Below, one piece after another: positions 48,247 to 57,427 of a stretch of 64,000 nt of DNA. Each line of letters starts with the position of its first letter. Position 1 is the stretch's first letter. This stretch comes from JAEMQF01 sp049297615. GTDB lineage: Bacteria; Pseudomonadota; Gammaproteobacteria; Burkholderiales; Burkholderiaceae_C. The translations under genes and the position numbers were made by a program. Under the pieces are notes generated by a model, which saw only the letters and a list, made by a program, of their open reading frames with translations, searched no databases and was not told the origin of the DNA. The stretch covers positions 1 to 64,000 of the forward strand of contig JBAQUQ010000047.1 of the NCBI GenBank assembly GCA_049297615.1, in the 5' to 3' direction.

Positions 48247-49260
48247 ATGAAGAAATGGATGATTGCGCTCGGCGTGTTGTGGGCTCAATCGGCACCCGCC
48301 CAGCAAGGCCAGGTCAACATCATTTGTTCGGTGCAAGCCGATTGGTGCAACCTGATCCAGACCGTGTTTGCCAAGTCCACCGGCATCAAGGTCAATATGA
48401 CCTTGAAGGGTTCGGGCGAGGCACTCGCGCAGTTGATCGCCGAGCGGGCCAATCCCAAGACCGACGTTTGGTTCGGCGGCACCGGCGACCCACACCTGCA
48501 GGCCGCCGAGCAGGACTTGTCGCTGGAATACAAGTCGGCCACGCTGAAAGACTTGCACGGCTGGGCGCAGGCGCAAGCTGCACAGTCTGCGTATCGCACG
48601 GTGGGCATCTACTCCGGGCCGCTGGGCTTTGGCTACAACACGGAACTGGTTGCAAAGAAGAAACTCGGAGTGCCCAAGAGCTGGGCCGACCTGCTCAAGC
48701 CCGAGTACAAAGGCGAGATCCAAGTCGCGAATCCGGCGAGCAGCGGCACCGCGTACACCATGGTCGCTACCCTCGTGCAACTCATGGGAGAAGACAAGGC
48801 CTTCGACTACATGAAGGCGCTGCACAAGAACATCAGCCAGTACACGCGCAGCGGAACCGGGCCGATCAAGAACGTGGCGCGCGGCGAGGCGAGCGTCTCG
48901 ATCAGCTTCGTGCACGACGGCCCGGGCGAAAAGCTGCAGGGCTTTCCGGTCGAAACCGTCACGCCGGCCGAGGGCACGGGTGCTGAAATCGGCTCGATGA
49001 GCATCGTCAAAGGCGCGCGGAATCTGGAACAGGCCAAGGCGTTCTACGAATGGGCATTGACCCCGCAGGCACAGCAGTTCGGCGCTGCGGCCAAGCAGTA
49101 CCAATTGCCGTCGCACAAGGCCACGCCAGTCGATGCCAATGTGCCTGACTTCAAGAAGATCAGGTTCATCAATTACGACTACGCGAAGTACGGCGCGAGC
49201 GCCGAGCGCAAGCGGCTGATCTCGAAGTGGGAGAAGGAAGTCAACGCATTGCCGCGTTAA
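48247..49260 (+). CDS. ABC transporter substrate-binding protein (ferric-iron type, AfuA/FutA-like)
   Basis: 337 residues with a signal peptide (about 1-19, ending PAQQG) and the COG1840 pattern: STGIKVNMTLKGSGEALAQLIAERANPKTDVWFGGTGDP, GPLGFGYNTEL, and YEWALTPQAQQ. The family binds Fe3+ or, in some members, phosphonates or other anions, so iron is the likeliest but not the only ligand. Followed by permease and ATPase genes with 4-bp spacing and a 4-bp overlap. Confidence 0.9.
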   Translation: MKKWMIALGVLWAQSAPAQQGQVNIICSVQADWCNLIQTVFAKSTGIKVNMTLKGSGEALAQLIAERANPKTDVWFGGTGDPHLQAAEQDLSLEYKSATLKDLHGWAQAQAAQSAYRTVGIYSGPLGFGYNTELVAKKKLGVPKSWADLLKPEYKGEIQVANPASSGTAYTMVATLVQLMGEDKAFDYMKALHKNISQYTRSGTGPIKNVARGEASVSISFVHDGPGEKLQGFPVETVTPAEGTGAEIGSMSIVKGARNLEQAKAFYEWALTPQAQQFGAAAKQYQLPSHKATPVDANVPDFKKIRFINYDYAKYGASAERKRLISKWEKEVNALPR

Positions 49261-49264
49261 TGCA

Positions 49265-51481
49265 GTGATTCGCGCGCCCCGTCCCGCGTCGCAGGCCATC
49301 GCCGGCTGGCTGCTGCTGGGCACGCTGTCGTTTGTGCTGTTGCCCTGGTACTTGTCGGCCGACATGTCGGTGCTGGAGTCTCTGCCCGGTGTATTTGGCG
49401 CAGGCGAGACGGCGAGCGGCTCTGTGCAGGCAGCATTCCATCACCGTCCGTGGTTGTGGGTAGCGCTGGCTGGCCTCGCACTGGCTGCATTGGGATGGTG
49501 CCTGCCCGCGGGTGCGCCGCAAGGGCGGCTCCTCGTGGCGGGTGGGGTGCTGGGTATTGCCGGCTTGCTTCTGAGCGGTTTTGCCATCGGCGCGAAAGGC
49601 TGGTCGTTCGCCTGGCTCGAACAAAGCTTCGGCGTGCTCGCGGCTGGCCAGTTCGGCGTCGGCCTGGGGGGTGCGCTGACCCTGCTGGCGCTGCTGATGC
49701 TGCTCGGCGCCGGCCTTTCGCAGCTCGGCTACTTCCGCGGCGATTCCTTTGTCGCCGGCGCCGTGGTCGGGTGTGCGGCCTTGCTGCTTCTGTTCATCGC
49801 CCTGCCGGTGCTCAGGGCTCTGAGCGGGGCTTTTTTCGACGAGGCAGGTGAATTCACCCTCGTCAATCTGGCCGAGCGAGTCGCCAACGAGCGGGTCTGG
49901 GGCCTGGCTTGCCTGACGCGCGGCACACGCTGCGGTGCGGCATGGAACACGCTTGCCCTGGCACTGTGCACTGCCGCAGGCACGACGCTCCTGGGTACGC
50001 TGATCGCACTGCTGGCCGAACGCGGCCAACGCCGTTTGGTCAAGCCGCTCAACCTGCTCGCGCTGTTGCCCATCATCACGCCCCCATTCGTTGTCGGCCT
50101 CGGCCTGATCTTGTTGTTCGGCCGCGCCGGTCTCGTGAACCAACTCCTCGAATGGTCATTGGGCATCGCACCGTCGCGCTGGTTTTACGGCGGCTTCGGC
50201 GTGTTCATGGCACAGCTGTTCGCGTTCACGCCGATCGCCTTCCTGATCATGCGTGGTGTCGTGCAGGGCATCGCGCCGTCGCTTGAAGAGGCGGCGCAAA
50301 CACTGCGCGCGCATCCGCACACGACCTTCAGGACGGTGACCTTGCCGCTGCTGAAGCCGGGATTGGCGAATGCCTTCCTGGTCGGATTTATCGAAAGCCT
50401 GGCCGACTTCGGCAACCCGATCGTCGTGGGCGGGCAGTTCGCAGTGCTGTCGACCGAAATCTTCTTCGCCATCGTCGGCGCGCAGTTTGACCAGGGGCGC
50501 GCCGCGTCCCTGGCGCTGATCCTCACCGTGTTTGCGCTGGTCGTATTCATTGCGCAGCGCAAGCTGCTGGGCGGGAGCAGCTACACCACGCTGTCGGGCA
50601 AGGGCGACGCGGGGGTGCCCATGGCTCTGCCAGTGGGTGTGAGGCGCACGATTTACGCCATCGCGCTGCCTTGGCTGGCGTTCACGGCGATCGTCTACCT
50701 GTTCGCCTTTGCCGGCGGCTTCGTGCAGACCTGGGGACGTGATTACACGCCCACACTGCGCCATTTCGCCACCGCGTTCGACGTGCAATGGGGCGAGTTC
50801 GGCGTCGTATGGGCCGGCACGGCATGGAATTCGCTGTTCACCACGCTGAAGCTTTCGGCACTCGCCGCGCCGCTGTGCGCAGGCATGGGCCTGCTGGTCG
50901 CCTGGCTGCTTGCGCGAACGAGTTTTCGCGGTCAGGGCACGTTCGAATTCGGCGCCTTGCTCGCCTTCGCGATTCCCGGCACGGTGCTGGGCATGAGTTA
51001 CGTGCTCGCCTTCAACGTGCCGCCTTTCGAACTCACCGGCACCGGCCTCATCATCGTGTTGTGTTTCGTGTTTCGCAACCTGCCGGTGGGCGTGCGCGCC
51101 GCAACGGCGAGTTTGAAGCAGATCGACCGCTCGTTGGACGAAGCCTCATGGATGCTGCGAGCAACCACCGCCACGACCTTGCGCCGTGTCGTCCTGCCCC
51201 TGCTCAAACCCGCGCTCGTCGCGGCCCTGGTGTACAGCTTCGTGCGTTCCATGACGACGGTTTCGGCCGTGATATTTCTCGTCACGGCCGAGAACGAACT
51301 CGCCACCACCTACATCATCGGCCGCGTCGGCAATGGCGACTATGGCGTGGCGCTGGCCTATTGCACGGTGCTGATCGTGCTGATGTCACTTGCCACGGCC
51401 TTGATTCAGCGCTTGGTCGGCGAGCGCAAGCTCGGCCGGCGTGCAGTCGCAGTCCCCGCACCGGCAGGAATATTGACATGA
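49265..51481 (+). CDS. ABC transporter fused permease (FbpB-type)
   Basis: 738 residues with two BPD_transp_1 permease domains in one chain, each holding an EAA-type loop (EEAAQTLRAHPHTTF about 340-355 and DEASWMLRATTATTL about 625-640) before a PLLKP segment. The N-terminal ~220 residues form an extra block of hydrophobic helices. Start is GTG at 49265; no better start fits. The stop overlaps the ATPase start (ATGA). Acts with the preceding binding protein. Confidence 0.92.
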   Translation: MIRAPRPASQAIAGWLLLGTLSFVLLPWYLSADMSVLESLPGVFGAGETASGSVQAAFHHRPWLWVALAGLALAALGWCLPAGAPQGRLLVAGGVLGIAGLLLSGFAIGAKGWSFAWLEQSFGVLAAGQFGVGLGGALTLLALLMLLGAGLSQLGYFRGDSFVAGAVVGCAALLLLFIALPVLRALSGAFFDEAGEFTLVNLAERVANERVWGLACLTRGTRCGAAWNTLALALCTAAGTTLLGTLIALLAERGQRRLVKPLNLLALLPIITPPFVVGLGLILLFGRAGLVNQLLEWSLGIAPSRWFYGGFGVFMAQLFAFTPIAFLIMRGVVQGIAPSLEEAAQTLRAHPHTTFRTVTLPLLKPGLANAFLVGFIESLADFGNPIVVGGQFAVLSTEIFFAIVGAQFDQGRAASLALILTVFALVVFIAQRKLLGGSSYTTLSGKGDAGVPMALPVGVRRTIYAIALPWLAFTAIVYLFAFAGGFVQTWGRDYTPTLRHFATAFDVQWGEFGVVWAGTAWNSLFTTLKLSALAAPLCAGMGLLVAWLLARTSFRGQGTFEFGALLAFAIPGTVLGMSYVLAFNVPPFELTGTGLIIVLCFVFRNLPVGVRAATASLKQIDRSLDEASWMLRATTATTLRRVVLPLLKPALVAALVYSFVRSMTTVSAVIFLVTAENELATTYIIGRVGNGDYGVALAYCTVLIVLMSLATALIQRLVGERKLGRRAVAVPAPAGILT

Positions 51482-52536
51482 CCGATAGCGAAGCAGGCAT
51501 CGAAGTTCGCAGGGTCGGAAAACGCTACGGCATCGGCGCCGACACGCCCTGGGCGGTCGACGACATCAGCTTGGCGGTCCCCAAGGGAACACTCACGACC
51601 CTCCTGGGCCCCAGTGGCTGCGGAAAGACGACGCTGCTGCGTTTGATCGCCGGGCTCGAGACGCCGAGCGCCGGCACGATCTTCATCGACGGCCGTGACG
51701 TGACGGCGCTCGGTGCGGCGCAGCGCAACGTCTGTATGGTGTTCCAGAGTTATGCGCTGTTCCCGCACATGAATGTGCTGGCCAATGTGTCCTACGGGCT
51801 CGATGTGTCCGGCGTGGCGAAATCAGAAACGAAGCGTCGCGCGCAGGCCGCGCTCGCGACAGTGGGGCTCACCGAATTCGACGTACGGGCGCCGAGTGAA
51901 CTCTCGGGGGGCCAGCAACAGCGTGTCGCACTTGCGCGCGCGCTCGTCCTCGAACCCGCGGTGCTGTTGTTCGACGAGCCCCTGTCAAATCTCGACGCGC
52001 GGCTGCGTCGTTCGATGCGCGAGGAAATTCGCAGCCTGCAGCAGCGCCTGCAATTGACGGTGGCCTATGTGACGCACGACCAGAGCGAGGCGCTCGCAGT
52101 GAGTGACCATATCGTCGTGATGCATTGCGGCCGCATCGCCCAGATCGGCACGCCGCGCCAACTTTATGAAAGCCCGGGCAGCGAATTTGTCGCGGGGTTC
52201 ATGGGCGAGGCGAATGTGTTCGCGGCTCTCGGCCAGGTCGACGGCAGCGTGCGCCTGGGCCCCTTGACCCTGCGCACGCATTCCCCTGTGCCAGCCGGGC
52301 CGTTGAAACTTGCCGTGCGGCCGCAGTCGTGGCAGGTATCGGCGGGCGCCGGTGACGACGCCTTGCCTGCGAAGCTGAGCCGATGCGCCTACCTCGGCAG
52401 TCACTACGAACTGAGCTTTGACAGCGACATCGGCGCCATCTTCGTCGTCACTGCCGAGGTCGAACGCACTTTTGCGCCCGGCCAGCGCTGTTGGTTGCGC
52501 CTGGCAAAGACTGGTGTGTCGGTGCTGCGCGGCTGA
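51478..52536 (+). CDS. ABC transporter ATP-binding protein (FbpC/PotA-like)
   Basis: 352 residues. Walker A GPSGCGKTTLLRL (about 44-56), Q-loop CMVFQSYALFPHMNV, signature LSGGQQQRVALARAL, Walker B VLLFDEPLSNLD, and H-loop VTHDQSEA, followed by a C-terminal TOBE-type regulatory domain. Typical of iron or polyamine importers of the CUT1-like class. Third gene of the transporter operon. Confidence 0.95.
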   Translation: MTDSEAGIEVRRVGKRYGIGADTPWAVDDISLAVPKGTLTTLLGPSGCGKTTLLRLIAGLETPSAGTIFIDGRDVTALGAAQRNVCMVFQSYALFPHMNVLANVSYGLDVSGVAKSETKRRAQAALATVGLTEFDVRAPSELSGGQQQRVALARALVLEPAVLLFDEPLSNLDARLRRSMREEIRSLQQRLQLTVAYVTHDQSEALAVSDHIVVMHCGRIAQIGTPRQLYESPGSEFVAGFMGEANVFAALGQVDGSVRLGPLTLRTHSPVPAGPLKLAVRPQSWQVSAGAGDDALPAKLSRCAYLGSHYELSFDSDIGAIFVVTAEVERTFAPGQRCWLRLAKTGVSVLRG

Positions 52537-52738
52537 GCCCGTGCGCAAGGCGCCGCAAGGCGACTGCCGGGCGTTGGCGCGGCCGCCATACGAACGGATG
52601 GGCTGAGCGTTCGCCCCGGAACTGGCCTACAGTGGCCGAAGTTGCGCTGCAGCCCCGCGCGCGACGAGCCATGCAAGGACAGTTGCGCGGCCCTGTCGCG
52701 GGTTCCGTTTCGGTTGACTCGATGCTCGAAGGAATGCC

Positions 52739-54337
52739 ATGAAACATCCCCGTTGCGACCGGACGTCGGCCTGGGCTGCGCTCGCCGGCCACTACAAGGC
52801 ACACGGCAAAGACTTGCTTCTTCGCGATGCGTTCGCGCGTGACGCAGCGCGCTTCGATGCGTTCAGCATTGAGGCACCGGAAGTGTTTGCCGATCTTTCG
52901 AAGAACCTGCTCGACAGCGCGACACAGCATTTCCTGCTCGATCTCGCGCGCGAATGCGGGGTCGAACAACGGCGTGATGCGATGCTCGCCGCGGCGCCGA
53001 TCAATACCACGGAAGGCCGTGCCGTTCTGCACACCACCCTGCGCGCGCCACGCGGGCAGGGCCCGTTCAGCGACGAGGTGCATGGCGTGCTCGACGCGGT
53101 GCTCAGCTACGCCGAGGCGGTACGCGACACCGGCGGGAGCGGCATCCGCGATGTGGTCAACATCGGCATTGGCGGAAGCGACCTCGGTGCGCAAATGGTT
53201 GTGCCGGCGCTCGACGCATACGTCCACCCCGAACTGAACTTTCACTTCGTCTCGAACGTTGACGGCCACGACATTGCACCCCTGTTGAAGAAGCTCGATC
53301 CGGCGCGCACGCTGTTCATCGTGGCCAGCAAGACTTTCACGACCCAAGAAACAATGGCCAACGCGCGCGCCGCCAAGGCATGGTTCCTCGGCCGTGGCAG
53401 CCTCGACATCGGCAAACACTTCGTCGCGGCCACCACCAATGTGGCTGCGGCCGCCGAGTTCGGAATTCGCACCACGTTCGGCTTTTGGGATTGGGTGGGC
53501 GGGCGCTATTCGCTCTGGTCGGCCATCGGCTTGCCGATCGCTCTGGCGATCGGTGCGGAGAATTTTCGCGCGCTGCTCGCCGGAGCGCACGCCATGGACC
53601 GCCATTTCGCGCAAGCGCCTGCGGCCAGGAATTTGCCAATGCAGCTCGGCCTGCTCGACGTCTGGTACCGCAACTTCCACGCATTTCCGAGCCGCAGCGT
53701 CGCGCCTTACCACCAAGGCCTGAAGCGCTTGCCGGCATACCTGCAACAGCTCGAGATGGAAAGCAATGGCAAGTGTGTCGACCTCGACGGCATACCGCTG
53801 CCCTATGCCACCAGCCCGGTGATTTGGGGCGAACCCGGAACGAACGGGCAGCACGCTTACTTTCAAATGCTGCATCAGGGAACGGACGTGGTTCCCGTCG
53901 AGTTCATCCTCGTCAAGCACGCTGCGCACGATCTGGCCGACCAGCAGACAATGTTGTTGGCGAATGGATTGGCGCAATCACAGGCCTTGATGCTCGGCAA
54001 GACCGCTGAGCAGGCGTTGAGGGAACAACCGCCGACGGCGTCGAGCGCGATCGACGCGCGAGTCCTCGCGCAGCATCGCAGCTTCCCAGGCAATCGGCCG
54101 AGCACGACATTGCTGCTGGAGCGACTGACCCCGCGCTCGCTCGGAGCATTGATCGCGATGTACGAGCACCGTGTGTTCACGAGCGGCGCAGTTTGGGGAA
54201 TCAACAGTTTCGACCAATGGGGCGTGGAGCTCGGCAAGGCGCTGTGCAGCGCCTTGCTGCCGCGCCTGGCCAGCGGCGATACGACGGGGCTCGACGCCTC
54301 GACCGCCGGATTGCTTCAACGCCTGCGCGCGCGGTGA
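52739..54337 (+). CDS. pgi: Glucose-6-phosphate isomerase
   Basis: Interconverts glucose 6-phosphate and fructose 6-phosphate. 532 residues with family signatures NIGIGGSDLGAQMV (about 141-154), FGFWDWVGGRYSLWSAIGLP, GEPGTNGQHAYFQMLHQG and GVELGK near the C-terminus. An AAGGA Shine-Dalgarno precedes the ATG. The HAD hydrolase gene overlaps its stop codon. Confidence 0.98.
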   Translation: MKHPRCDRTSAWAALAGHYKAHGKDLLLRDAFARDAARFDAFSIEAPEVFADLSKNLLDSATQHFLLDLARECGVEQRRDAMLAAAPINTTEGRAVLHTTLRAPRGQGPFSDEVHGVLDAVLSYAEAVRDTGGSGIRDVVNIGIGGSDLGAQMVVPALDAYVHPELNFHFVSNVDGHDIAPLLKKLDPARTLFIVASKTFTTQETMANARAAKAWFLGRGSLDIGKHFVAATTNVAAAAEFGIRTTFGFWDWVGGRYSLWSAIGLPIALAIGAENFRALLAGAHAMDRHFAQAPAARNLPMQLGLLDVWYRNFHAFPSRSVAPYHQGLKRLPAYLQQLEMESNGKCVDLDGIPLPYATSPVIWGEPGTNGQHAYFQMLHQGTDVVPVEFILVKHAAHDLADQQTMLLANGLAQSQALMLGKTAEQALREQPPTASSAIDARVLAQHRSFPGNRPSTTLLLERLTPRSLGALIAMYEHRVFTSGAVWGINSFDQWGVELGKALCSALLPRLASGDTTGLDASTAGLLQRLRAR

Positions 54338-54948
54338 AGATCATTTTCGACCTCAGCGGCGTGTTGCTGCGCTGGCAGCCACACGACCTGCTGGCACGGT
54401 TGTTGCCGGAACACGCGACGACCCTGGAGGCAACGCAGGCCTTGGTGCTGGACTTCTTCCAAGGCTTCGGCGGTGACTGGGGTGAGTTTGACCGCGGCAC
54501 GCTGGACGCGGCGCCGCTGGCGGAGCGCATTTCACGGCGCACCAGCATAAATCTACGCGACGTGCGACACGTGATCGACGTCATCCCGCAAGAATTGCAG
54601 CCCGTGGCGGCGAGCGTGGACCTGCTGCGCCGGCTGCACGCTGATGGGCGCGAGCTGTATTTTCTGTCGAACATGCCCGAACCCTATGCACGCCATCTGG
54701 AGACGACGCATGCTTTCTTCACTCTATTCAGGCACGGCGTGTTTTCGGCTCGTGTGCGATCGATTAAACCGGAGGCGGCGATCTTCGCGCACGCGCAGGC
54801 AGCCTTTGGCGTGGGCGATTTACCGCCGCTGTTCATCGACGACGTGTTCGACAACGTCAACGCCGCGCGCGCCATGGGCTGGCGCGCGATTCACTTTCAA
54901 GACGTGGTGCAATGCCAAAGTGAGTTGGCCGCCTTGGGATTGATGTAG
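54334..54948 (+). CDS. HAD-superfamily hydrolase (YihX-like)
   Basis: 204 residues beginning at a GTG that overlaps the pgi stop (GTGA). Motif I is IIFDLSGVLLRW: the first Asp (nucleophile) is present but the usual second Asp (DxD) is not, as in YihX-type relatives (DLGNV). Motif II is LSNMPEP, motif III Lys in SIKPEAAIF, and motif IV PLFIDDVFDNV. YihX of E. coli dephosphorylates alpha-glucose 1-phosphate, so coupling to pgi is suggestive of a sugar-phosphate role, inferred only. Confidence 0.85.
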   Translation: MKIIFDLSGVLLRWQPHDLLARLLPEHATTLEATQALVLDFFQGFGGDWGEFDRGTLDAAPLAERISRRTSINLRDVRHVIDVIPQELQPVAASVDLLRRLHADGRELYFLSNMPEPYARHLETTHAFFTLFRHGVFSARVRSIKPEAAIFAHAQAAFGVGDLPPLFIDDVFDNVNAARAMGWRAIHFQDVVQCQSELAALGLM

Positions 54949-54976
54949 CCTGAGGTCGCCGGGGACGTCCCCTGAT

Positions 54977-56062
54977 TCAGCCGGCCAAGCCGGTCAGAGC
55001 CTTGTGCGCCGCGTCATGCGCCTGGGACAGCACTTGCTCTTTCCAGGCGTCGGTATCGGTATAGAAGGCGTCGCGCACTCGCCTCTTGATGGCGCGCGCA
55101 ACAGCGGCATCCGCCTCGGGGTGGTTCTCCAGCCATTGGTCGGCGCGCAATGCCTCCATCACTTCGAGAACGGGCAATGTTCCGTACTCCATCGCCATGC
55201 CGGTGTACTGGGCCTGCGCGCATTCTTGGTAAGCCGCCTGCCACATCAGGCCTTGGAGCGGCGCGGAGATCGAACTGCCGTCGGCCAACGAAGTGACACC
55301 CTTGCCCCACCAATTGCGTGCGCGCTCCAGCGCGGCTACGTCATCGTCGCGGCAGGCCGCGATCAGCTCGGCCGCGCCGGTCGGGCCCAGGCCGGTATGC
55401 AGATCGATCCACGCAAGGCGCGCGCAACGCCTGCCATGCTCTTGCAGGACGTGGCGCAATGTCACGTGGCTCCAGGTCGGGTTGTGGCCGCCGAAAAACA
55501 GACCTTCTGGATGCTCGTACTGGCCGCCCGATACCGCCTCTTGAAAACCGCGCTGGCCGTGAATGGCGATGTACCGCTCAATGGCGGTGGCCACTTCCGG
55601 CGTGGGTGGCCACGTCGAGGGCACGAGCAAATGCGCGAGTTCGTCGTAGCGCGGGTTCTTCGGCAAAGGCTTGGAAAAATCGTGGAAGTTGCGGTTCAGG
55701 TCGACGTTTTCTTGCGTCGTGCGGCGCCACCAAGAAAAACCGTAAGGGTTGAGCGCGTGGATATAGAGTACAGCGACACCGCTGGCGAGCAGCGCAGCGT
55801 GCCACGGCGCGTCGTGCAACAGGCTGGTCTGTACGCCTGAGCCGCAGTAGCCTTCGACGCCGTGGCAGGCGCTGCTGAGAATCAACAGCGAGGGCGCCCC
55901 CCTGCCACCTTCGAACGCGACGTCCATCGCGAGCATTTCACCGTCGCGCCCGCGCAGCGGATGCGCGTGCGCTTCCACGTCAAGGCCTGCTGACTCGGCA
56001 GCTTGCAGGAAATTGGCGCGCGCTTGCACGTAGCTTTGAGCGAAGTGCTCGGCGGCGCCCAT
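54977..56062 (-). CDS. DUF2817 family M14-like metallopeptidase
   Basis: 361 residues. SSACHGVEGYCGSG (His67, Glu70) supplies the zinc ligands of carboxypeptidase-like M14 folds, with DLNRNFHDF and AWIDLHTGLGPTG (third His) downstream, and a Glu in AMEYGTLP. Peptidase or deacylase activity is inferred from fold. No signal peptide is evident. An in-frame TTG start lies 15 bp upstream. Lies 38 bp downstream of the amidohydrolase gene on the same strand and probably shares its transcript. Confidence 0.85.
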   Translation of the reverse strand: MGAAEHFAQSYVQARANFLQAAESAGLDVEAHAHPLRGRDGEMLAMDVAFEGGRGAPSLLILSSACHGVEGYCGSGVQTSLLHDAPWHAALLASGVAVLYIHALNPYGFSWWRRTTQENVDLNRNFHDFSKPLPKNPRYDELAHLLVPSTWPPTPEVATAIERYIAIHGQRGFQEAVSGGQYEHPEGLFFGGHNPTWSHVTLRHVLQEHGRRCARLAWIDLHTGLGPTGAAELIAACRDDDVAALERARNWWGKGVTSLADGSSISAPLQGLMWQAAYQECAQAQYTGMAMEYGTLPVLEVMEALRADQWLENHPEADAAVARAIKRRVRDAFYTDTDAWKEQVLSQAHDAAHKALTGLAG

Positions 56063-56100
56063 CGTTCGGCTCGGCAATGGTCAGTGGAATTGCACGAACT

Positions 56101-57294
56101 TCAGCGGGATTGGGCCAGCCAAGCTTCGGCCAAACGCACCCACAGCGTGGCGCCCAGCGGAATCAAGTCGTCGTTGAAGTCGTAGCTCGGGTTGTGCAGC
56201 ATGCACGGGCCCATGCCGTGGCCGCCTTCGCGGTGGCTGCCGTCGCCGTTGCCGATCAGGAAATAGCAGCCGGGCTTCTCCAGCAGGAAGTAGCTGAAGT
56301 CCTCCGAGCCCATCGTCGGCTCGAACTCGTGGACTTGGGGTGCGCCGACCATGTTGATCATCACTTGGCGCACAAAGTCGGTCTCTGCCGGGTGGTTGAT
56401 CGTCGGCGGATAGTTGCGGCGGAACGCGAACTCGCAATCAGCGCCGAACGCCGCGCAGGTGTGCTCAGCAACTTCCTGCATGCGCTTTTCGATCAGGTCC
56501 AGCACGTCGATCGTGAAGGTGCGTACCGTGCCCTGGATGTCGCAACTGTCGGGTACGACATTCGTGGCTTCGCCGGCGTGAATCATCGTCACCGAGATCA
56601 CGCCCGCGTCGATGGGCCGCTTGTTGCGCGTGATGATGGTCTGAAATGCCTGCACCATCTGGCACGCGACCGGCACCGGGTCCAGGCCGTTGTGCGGCAT
56701 GGCGGCGTGTGAACCCTTGCCTCGAATCCTGATCTTGAACTCGTTGCTGCTGGCGAACGCTGGCCCGCTCTTCAAGGCGAACTGGCCCGCCGCCATGCCC
56801 GGCCAGTTGTGCGCGCCAAACACCGCCTCCATGGGGAATTTGTCGAAAATGCCGTCCTTGATCATTTCCCGCGCGCCGCCGCCACCTTCTTCGGCAGGCT
56901 GAAATATCAGGTAGACCGTGCCGTCATAGTTTCGGTGCTTGGAGAGGTGTTTGGCTGCGCCGAGCAGCATCGCGGTGTGGCCGTCGTGGCCGCAAGCGTG
57001 CATCTTGCCGGGGTGTTGGCTGGCGTGGGCGAACTTGTTGTGCTCGGTCATCGGCAGCGCATCGATGTCGGCACGCAAACCCACTGCGCGCTGGCTGGTG
57101 CCGTTCTTCAGGATCGCGACCACGCCGGTCTTGCCCAGGCCGCGGTCAATGGGAATGTCCCACTGGGTGAGTTGCTCGGCAATCACGTCCGCAGTGCGTT
57201 TTTCCTGGAAGCACAGCTCCGGGTGGGAGTGGATGTCGCGTCGGACAGCCGCAATTGCCGCGGCGTCGGCGAGGATCGATTCAATAAGTTTCAT
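56101..57294 (-). CDS. M20 family amidohydrolase (hippurate hydrolase-like)
   Basis: 397 residues, metal-dependent aminoacylase/carboxypeptidase fold. Motifs are RRDIHSHPELCFQE at the N-terminus, LRADIDALPM, HACGHDGHTAMLLG (metal ligands), FQPAEEGGGGA and MGSEDFSYFLL. Hydrolyses N-acyl amino acids or similar amides; exact substrate unknown. The frame runs 51 bp further upstream but MKLIESILAD at 57294 fits the family. Upstream partner of the DUF2817 gene; divergent from the molybdopterin oxidoreductase gene. Confidence 0.93.
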   Translation of the reverse strand: MKLIESILADAAAIAAVRRDIHSHPELCFQEKRTADVIAEQLTQWDIPIDRGLGKTGVVAILKNGTSQRAVGLRADIDALPMTEHNKFAHASQHPGKMHACGHDGHTAMLLGAAKHLSKHRNYDGTVYLIFQPAEEGGGGAREMIKDGIFDKFPMEAVFGAHNWPGMAAGQFALKSGPAFASSNEFKIRIRGKGSHAAMPHNGLDPVPVACQMVQAFQTIITRNKRPIDAGVISVTMIHAGEATNVVPDSCDIQGTVRTFTIDVLDLIEKRMQEVAEHTCAAFGADCEFAFRRNYPPTINHPAETDFVRQVMINMVGAPQVHEFEPTMGSEDFSYFLLEKPGCYFLIGNGDGSHREGGHGMGPCMLHNPSYDFNDDLIPLGATLWVRLAEAWLAQSR

Positions 57295-57427
57295 GGTCGG
57301 TTTCGGGCGTCCAATGCCGCACCTGGGCAGCCAGGGACGCAACAATGATTGGGTCGAGGCAGTTTACTCGGCGGGATTGACTTGGGCCAGCTGGGGGAAT
57401 TGCTCCTGCGTATGCAATCATTCACCC

